A stretch of DNA of 64,000 bases from Amblyornis subalaris (taxonomy: Eukaryota > Chordata > Aves > Passeriformes > Ptilonorhynchidae): positions 3,839,718-3,903,717 of the forward strand of contig JACAXG010000068.1 of assembly GCA_018881555.1 (NCBI GenBank), in the 5' to 3' direction. Shown here piece after piece: positions 59,501 to 64,000 of this stretch (position 1 is the stretch's first letter; each line of letters opens with the position of its first letter). Position numbers and translations under genes: made by a program. The notes under the pieces are model-generated. The model saw only the letters and a list, made by a program, of their open reading frames with translations. It was not told the origin of the DNA and did not search any database.

Positions 59501-62159
59501 CCCTTGGCTTGTCTTCCAGCCACCGACCTCTGCAACGGGGTGGATCACGGCTGTGAGTTCAAGTGCGTGAGCACGGAGGGCTCCTACCACTGCGTGTGCC
59601 CCGAGGGCCAGCAGCTCCAGGCTGATGGGAAGACATGCAGCAGTGAGTACTGGGACACGGCTCTTGGCTTTCTCCTCGTCTGGGCTCTGTGCTCCTGGAG
59701 AGGGCTCACCTGAAACCGGGCTGGGGGCTCTGTCCCCACTTGGGACTCTAAGCTAGGCTGGAAGAGGGTGGAGAGCTGGCTGTGGCTGGGGGCGCACCCT
59801 GGTTGCTGTGGGGATGGATGTTTGTGTCCTCAGAGACTTAGCCCCGAAGATGCAACAGGTTTGGGGAAAGGTTCAGCAAAAGAGAGACCTAGGAAAGACT
59901 TTCACGGGGTGTTGGAGTGTCACTGGAAGTTTCTGGCCTGAGTCCCCTGGGCATGCTCTGCCCTATTTCCTGGCTGCAGCTCCAGGGTGTTCGCACAGTG
60001 TCCTGAAGCCCAGAAGCTCAGCCCCAGCCCTGGCATCTTCACTCNGACAGTGCCCATGGTGAGGCTGGTTGTCTCTCACCTTTCCCCCGTGCTTGCAGAG
60101 TGTGGAGCTGGGCATGTCGACCTGGTGATGGTGATTGATGGCTCCAAGAGTGTCCGGCCCCAAAACTTTGAGCTGGTGAAGCAGTTTGTGAACCGCATCG
60201 TGGACCTGCTGGAGGTGTCCCCCCACGGCACACNGGTGGGGCTGGTACAGTACTCCAGCCGCGTCCGCACCGAGTTCCCCCTCAACAAGTACCACAGCGC
60301 GGATGAGATCAAGAAGGCGGTGATGGATGTGGAGTACATGGAGAAAGGCACCATGACAGGCCTTGCCCTCAAGCACATGGTGGAGCACAGCTTCTCCGAG
60401 CTGGAAGGTGCCAGGCCTCTCTCCCACAACATCCCCAGAATCGGGCTCGTCTTCACAGATGGACGCTCCCAGGATGACATCTCCGAATGGGCCAGGAGAG
60501 CAAAGGAGTCAGGTGCGGGGGTCTGGGGAACCCCAAGTTGCAGCTTTGGGCATCCTGGGATGGTTCCTTGGGGTGGCTGTCTCGGGGAGAGNCTGCAGCA
60601 TTCATCCTTGGGGAGCTGCATCCCAGGGCAGATGTGCTCTGTTGTGGTTGCAGCAGCATCTGAGCAGCATCCTTCATGCAGCAGCCTGCACCACCGCAGT
60701 GCTGCCATGCTCTTGCCTGTCCTTCCCAAATTCCTGCTGTGTATTTGGGAAGCCCGGAGAAAATCCTTCATCCTTGGCTTTACTCCCTCTGGGCTTGAGG
60801 CTGCTTGCTGCAGGGTGGCCAGCGCAGTGCTCAGGATCTGTCCTTGCCGTGCAGGGATTGTCATGTTTGCTGTGGGTGTTGGAAAAGCTGTGGAAGAGGA
60901 GTTGAGAGCGATCGCCTCCGAGCCCGTGGAGCAGCACTTCTCCTACTCGGCAGATTTCACCACCATGACCCACCTTGTGGAGAACTTCTCGCTGAATATC
61001 TGCCCAGGTGGGTGCTCCTGGCCACGCCAAGGGACTCGACTGCAAGTCAGGGGAGTCCCTCCTGTCCCCATAGAGCCAATGGGGTGGTTTGTGTGTCTGT
61101 CACCCTGTGTCAAATACTCCAAGGCTGAGCTGGGCTGGATTGAGCCTAGGCTATCGCTGGGTCTTACCAGGCTGTTGTGGGTATGTGGGTATAGAAATGG
61201 GTCTCAGGGAGGGATTTGGAAGAGGAGAACGTGAAGCTGGGGGGATTAATTAAAAAACGGGGCGTTAATATAAAAGTATTAATGTCAGTGACCACTCCAG
61301 TGCTATTGCATGGGCAGAAGTTGGACTGGCACCCTGCCTTCAGGGACGCTGTCCCAGCTCCGAAGGTGTCCTGTGTCCTCGTTCAGACTGGTGCTTCTGC
61401 TGCTGCCAGGGGCAGGGTTACTGTGACGGTCTCCCTGCCCCGGNGCGGGCTGGGGCTCCCCAGTGCCCTGGAGACCCACACAGGGCCGCAGATGTGGAGT
61501 CAACATGCCCCCTGCCACCCCAGCTTGAAGGCAAAGTGAAGCTCAGCACTGGCTGTCCTTGGCACACTGTGACCACGTGTGTGACAGCTCTGTGGGANGC
61601 CTGGCGGCATGCCTGGCAGTGAGATTGCTGGGCCAGCAGGGCAGCCTGGCAGAAAGCAGAGAGGCTGAAAAAAGACGGCAAAGTGGTGAGGAGAGCCCTG
61701 AGGCTCAGGTCCAGCCCCAGTGGGTGGTTGCAGGGACAAGGGACTTGAGTGGGAGCAAGGGAGAGCTGGGCACCGTGGGGCCATGGCTCTGACTGCAGCC
61801 AAACCCCCACGGTCACAGAGGAAGGCAAAGGGGAGATGGAGATCCGCAGCCCGTGCGAGTGTGAGGCGCTGGTGCAGTTCCAGACGAACACCGTGGCCAT
61901 CCTGCAGAGCCTGACCGAGAAAAATATCCTTTGGGGTGATGCCTGGGCTTGTCAGGGTGCAGGGCAGCTGAGGACAGAGCACACACTGGGGAGGAAGGGA
62001 TGGATAAATCGGAGCGGGGAAAATTTTAGGCTCCCTTAAGGGGATACAGTGCTTTGCCCAGCAGACCGTCTGGCTCACGCTGTTTCCTTAGCACGTTCAC
62101 TTGCTCAGATGACGGCCAGACTCGAAGACTTGGAAAAGCAGATTGCCAACAAGAAGTGA
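56497..62159 (+). CDS. MATN4: MATN4, matrilin-4 (gene span from start to stop codon, ten coding exons)
   Basis: Matrilin-4 is a secreted oligomeric adaptor of the extracellular matrix that links collagens, proteoglycans and COMP. Joining the ten exons listed separately gives 1869 bases, or 622 residues plus stop, the same length as I recall for the human protein. Domains: signal peptide (about 1-20); von Willebrand factor A1 (about 26-215) with intact MIDAS D41-x-S43-x-S45; four EGF-like repeats (216-379), each with six cysteines; A2 (about 380-568) with MIDAS D393-x-S395-x-S397; and a C-terminal coiled coil (569-622) preceded by the CEC cysteine pair that cross-links the trimer. Four EGF repeats between two A domains fits MATN4 and MATN2-like architecture; matrilin-2 has ten EGFs and matrilin-1 only one. 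Matrilin-3 has four EGFs but lacks A2. All introns are GT-AG in phase 1, except the last, which is AT-AC. Confidence 0.96.
57567..58136 (+). CDS. MATN4: MATN4 exon: von Willebrand factor A1 domain
   Basis: The acceptor is TTTCTCTTTAG. The 570-base exon encodes a whole A domain from [20 protein letters not shown] to [11 protein letters not shown]. Metal-site residues are DSSRS, the Thr in GTMTG and the Asp in IVTDGRPQD. The donor is TGCG|GTGGGT; a competing donor three bases on would break the phase with the following EGF exon. Confidence 0.95.
58462..58584 (+). CDS. MATN4: MATN4 exon: EGF-like repeat 1
   Basis: The acceptor is TGTCTTGCAG. It encodes [29 protein letters not shown] and VDGKTCS; six cysteines in EGF spacing. 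123 bases, phase 1-1. The donor is C|GTAAAA, a weak match. Confidence 0.94.
59039..59161 (+). CDS. MATN4: MATN4 exon: EGF-like repeat 2
   Basis: The acceptor is GCCCCACAG. It encodes [30 protein letters not shown] and KRSCI; six cysteines. 123 bases, phase 1-1. The N at 59049 is the third base of an Ala codon. Confidence 0.94.
59257..59379 (+). CDS. MATN4: MATN4 exon: EGF-like repeat 3
   Basis: The acceptor is CTCCTCTCCCCAG. It encodes [28 protein letters not shown] and DSKSCR; six cysteines. 123 bases, phase 1-1. The donor is G|GTAGGT. Confidence 0.94.
59520..59642 (+). CDS. MATN4: MATN4 exon: EGF-like repeat 4
   Basis: The acceptor is TTGTCTTCCAG. It encodes [30 protein letters not shown] and DGKTCS; six cysteines. 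123 bases, phase 1-1. The donor is A|GTGAGT. Confidence 0.94.
60099..60512 (+). CDS. MATN4: MATN4 exon: von Willebrand factor A2 domain, first part
   Basis: The acceptor is CGTGCTTGCAG. It runs from [18 protein letters not shown] to [11 protein letters not shown], with the MIDAS DGSKS, GTMTG and VFTDGRSQD. The N at 60234 sits in the second base of a codon (CNG) between HGT and VGL, so that residue is undetermined; Arg would match the A1 domain (ATRVGV). The donor is G|GTGCGG. Confidence 0.94.
60855..61007 (+). CDS. MATN4: MATN4 exon: von Willebrand factor A2 domain, end
   Basis: The acceptor is TGCCGTGCAG. It encodes [33 protein letters not shown] and [12 protein letters not shown]2 is split by an intron whereas A1 is not. 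An N-glycosylation sequon (NFS) is present near the end. The donor is G|GTGGGT, phase 1. Confidence 0.94.
61819..61923 (+). CDS. MATN4: MATN4 exon: hinge and start of the coiled coil
   Basis: The acceptor GGTCACAG (ending 61818) was chosen over the earlier CTGCAG at 61798 because only it keeps phase 1 and gives [20 protein letters not shown], matching mammalian matrilin-4 (CPEEG..., LRSPCECESL). The CEC pair forms interchain disulfides of the trimer; heptads ([18 protein letters not shown]) follow. The exon ends at GAGAAAA before the AT-AC donor ATATCCTTT. Confidence 0.92.
61924..62100 (+). other. MATN4: Minor-class (U12) AT-AC intron of MATN4
   Basis: The intron begins with ATATCCTTT, the exact U12-type AT-AC donor consensus, and ends TTCAC. 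A U12 branch-site match TTCCTTAGC (62084-62092; consensus TTCCTTRAC) lies about 10 bases before the terminal AC. The intron is 177 bases and interrupts the coiled coil in phase 1, joining ...SLTEK to [14 protein letters not shown]. The cartilage matrix protein (matrilin-1) gene was one of the first in which such an intron was described. Confidence 0.93.
62101..62159 (+). CDS. MATN4: MATN4 last coding exon: end of the coiled coil
   Basis: After the AC acceptor, encodes [19 protein letters not shown] and TGA (62157-62159). Hydrophobic a/d heptad positions continue from the preceding exon only if the AT-AC intron is removed, which supports the splice. Mammalian matrilin-4 ends [19 protein letters not shown] as I recall. 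Confidence 0.94.
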
Positions 62160-62920
62160 TCCTGGCAGAAGGCTGCAGTGCTCGGCGGGGCACNGGGATG
62201 TACAGTAGCTACATGACATTGTTATTGCTAAGTTATCGTAAAGCATCAGTGTTTGTTCTTGTATTGCAAAATCCCCTGGGGGACGTGGATTGTATTTAAA
62301 AAAGCAAAAATCCTAAAAACACACAAAAAGGAACTGGAGCAAAACCNCTGCTGCGAAGCCAAGAGGTTCAGTTGTTGCCGTTGCCCCCTCCCTTGGCAAG
62401 TCTAGGATGAGGGGGAACAACTGCGTGGGCAGGCTGATCTGTGGACACCCCATGTCCCCCAGAGTGACTGGGATGGCACAGCCCCCCGGACCCTGGCAGG
62501 CTGCTTTGCAAGAGAAAAAACCTACAGTGGTGTCACTCTGAGAGCTTCTGCTGTCTCAGCATCGGCTGCCAAGTGGTGGGGCACGGAGAGCCGTGGTGGT
62601 GCAGGCAGCACGGGGGATGCCTGATGCCCGGCCAGCTCCCAGTGTGGTGCCCAGGTGGGCTCCTATGGGAAGGTGGGCGGCAAGAATTGTCAGATCCCCT
62701 TGCCCTGGTTTGGCAGAATAGTTTGGAAATCGGTATTAATCTTGTTTGGTTTTATAATCACATAGCAAAATGGTAATTATTCTTTCTATCAATATCTATG
62801 TGTGTGTATATATATATATGTATATTTAAATTTGAGAGCAGGGTAGTGATATTTTTAAACTCTTGTTTTATATAAAGCAATTTCTATCCTGACAATAAAC
62901 ACCCTAAAGATTTGTATGAC
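62160..62920 (+). other. MATN4: MATN4 3' UTR and poly(A) signal
   Basis: AATAAA is at 62894-62899, about 735 bases after the stop codon, followed by a T-rich stretch. A TG/TA dinucleotide tract lies at 62,797-62,826. No coding frame of note. Confidence 0.75.
62797..62826. repeat. (TG)n(TA)n microsatellite in MATN4 3' UTR
   Basis: Alternating TATGTGTGTGTATATATATA-type sequence of about 30 bases. It is a likely length-polymorphic site. Confidence 0.9.
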
Positions 62921-63514
62921 ATGTCTCTTTCCTTTCAGCTGGGCTACAGGGCCACAGAGGTATCTCTGTGTCAGAAATGGGGTCTCTAGCTTTTGCAGTG
63001 TATCCTGCCCCAGGCTCCAGAAATCCTTTGGGAAAATCTTTGCCCTGGAGCACCCCAGGGTTCTGCAGGCCCGGCCTCAGCTGCAGGGAGCCAGCGTGGC
63101 ACGGACGCTGTGTCCCCATGGGCAGGGTTGGCTTTGGAGCTGCTGCTTGTGGGAGCACAGGGAGCTCCGAGCTGAGCTGGGCATGGACCCACAGCCTGGC
63201 CAAGGTGCCCATTGCAGCTGCTCTGCAATGGTGGGGCAAAGGGACACCCAGGATCTGCTCCTGATGGATCCCTGCACAGTCCACAAAGAACCACCACTGG
63301 CAGCAGAACTCTGCCCANCACAGTCTCCATTCCCTAGATTTTATCTCTCAGCATTAGAGTGCATTTAGTTCCTTTCAAGGGATGAAACAAAATTCCCCTC
63401 TATTCCCCATGAAGGTGCAGCCTCTCCAAGACTCATACCTGCCCCCAGCTCTGGCATCCTGAGCACAGGAAGGACCTGAGTGCAGAGGAAGCGACAGAGA
63501 TGCTGTGAGGGCTG
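62921..63514. other. Flank downstream of MATN4
   Basis: No exon, RNA gene or repeat recognised. Short open frames on both strands lack any family signature. Its last bases may belong to a more diverged 5' part of the CR1 copy that follows. Confidence 0.4.
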
Positions 63515-63920
63515 GAGCCCCTCTGCTCTGAGGAAAGGCTGAGAGAGTTGAGGATGCTCAGCCTGGAGAAGAGAAGGCTCCANGGGGGTCTCATCACAGA
63601 AGTACAGGACTTGAAGGGTCCCATAGGAAAGATGGGGACAGAGTGTTCAGCAGGGCCTGCGGCAACAGGAGAAGAGGAGATGGCTTTCAGCTGCAGGAGG
63701 TCGATTTAGGTTGCATCTAAGGAAAGTGGTTTTCTACCCTGAAGGTGGTGAGGCACTGGCCCAGGCTGTGCACAGTGGCTGTGGATGCCCCATCCCTGGC
63801 CAGGTGGGGTGGGGCCCTGAGCAACCTGGTCTGGTGGAAGGTTGCTAAGGTTGAAACAAGATGATCTTTAGGGTCTTTTCCAAGCCAAACCATTTAAGCC
63901 ATCATTCTGTGGTCCCCATT
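63515..63920 (+). mobile_element. CR1 LINE 3' portion, sense
   Basis: Diagnostic avian CR1 segments occur in order: GAGGAAAGGCTGAGAGAGTT, CAGCCTGGAGAAGAGAAGGC, GGTGGTGAGGCACTGGCCCA, GTGGATGCCCCATCCCTGGC, GAGCAACCTGGTCTGGTGGA, AGATGATCTTTAGGGTC and ATTCTGTGG near the 3' end. The element is 5'-truncated and diverged, and part of the middle is altered, so it is an old copy with no reverse-transcriptase open frame. Confidence 0.95.
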
Positions 63921-64000
63921 GCCCACTGCAGAGTGGCTGTGGAACTCCAGTGAATTGTGATGTCACAGCCGTGTCCCAGCTGGAACTCCCATCGCCCAGC

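Noticed and set aside
59987..61234. A 415-codon open frame reading through the MATN4 A2 domain
   Set aside because: It is two real exons (60099-60512 and 60855-61007) plus unspliced introns that happen to be open; phase, splice consensus and homology support splicing.
61797..61798. Alternative acceptor CTGCAG for the MATN4 hinge exon
   Set aside because: Using it shifts the frame and destroys the CEC hinge and coiled coil; the acceptor at 61,818 restores the family sequence.

Overview
This window is nuclear DNA from a bird. The evidence is two CR1 retroposon tails (one per strand), compact vertebrate introns with GT-AG borders, several CpG islands, and proteins that match vertebrate SYS1, SDC4, RBPJL and MATN4, with the syndecan closest to what I remember of chicken syndecan-4. 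The species cannot be named from the sequence. Isolated single N bases are scattered throughout, as expected of a draft or consensus assembly. All exon borders were read by eye from splice consensus, reading phase and remembered family sequences; no alignment was run.

Layout, left to right. (1) 1-1130: the first coding exon of SYS1 on the minus strand in a CpG island, followed by the start of its intron 1, which is filled by a degenerate minisatellite; the rest of the gene lies off the left edge. (2) 1130-6650: an intergenic spacer with a diverged 180-bp direct duplication and, near the end, a 260-bp pure C/T tract. (3) 6660-25,700: SDC4 on the plus strand, with a CpG-island promoter carrying a TATA-like box, five coding exons (202 residues), a 13.5-kb first intron and a long AU-rich 3' UTR. 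(4) 25,700-34,600: a spacer with a CR1 remnant, a GC minisatellite and a candidate enhancer cluster. (5) 34,614-40,793: RBPJL on the minus strand, ten recognised coding exons encoding 469 residues; the N-terminal 45-50 residues could not be placed. (6) 40,800-56,450: a spacer (or 5' introns) with a strong CpG island at 46.56-47.36 kb that is probably a distal promoter, a purine tract, and hexamer, nonamer and 15-bp tandem repeats. (7) 56,456-62,900: MATN4 on the plus strand, ten coding exons (622 residues), including a minor-class AT-AC intron. (8) 62,900-64,000: a downstream flank ending in a sense CR1 tail.

SYS1, SDC4, RBPJL and MATN4 are neighbours in other vertebrates too (human 20q13.12), so this is an ordinary conserved synteny block. 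The genes do not form a pathway: SYS1 acts in Golgi targeting, SDC4 is a cell-surface heparan-sulfate proteoglycan, RBPJL is an exocrine-pancreas transcription factor and MATN4 is an extracellular-matrix adaptor. I found no previously undescribed biological system. The points most worth a second look are the AT-AC intron of MATN4, the orphan CpG island with a near-consensus splice donor, the unplaced 5' end of RBPJL with a long open frame upstream of its first recognised exon, the duplicated segment beside SYS1, and several low-complexity or tandem tracts next to promoters.
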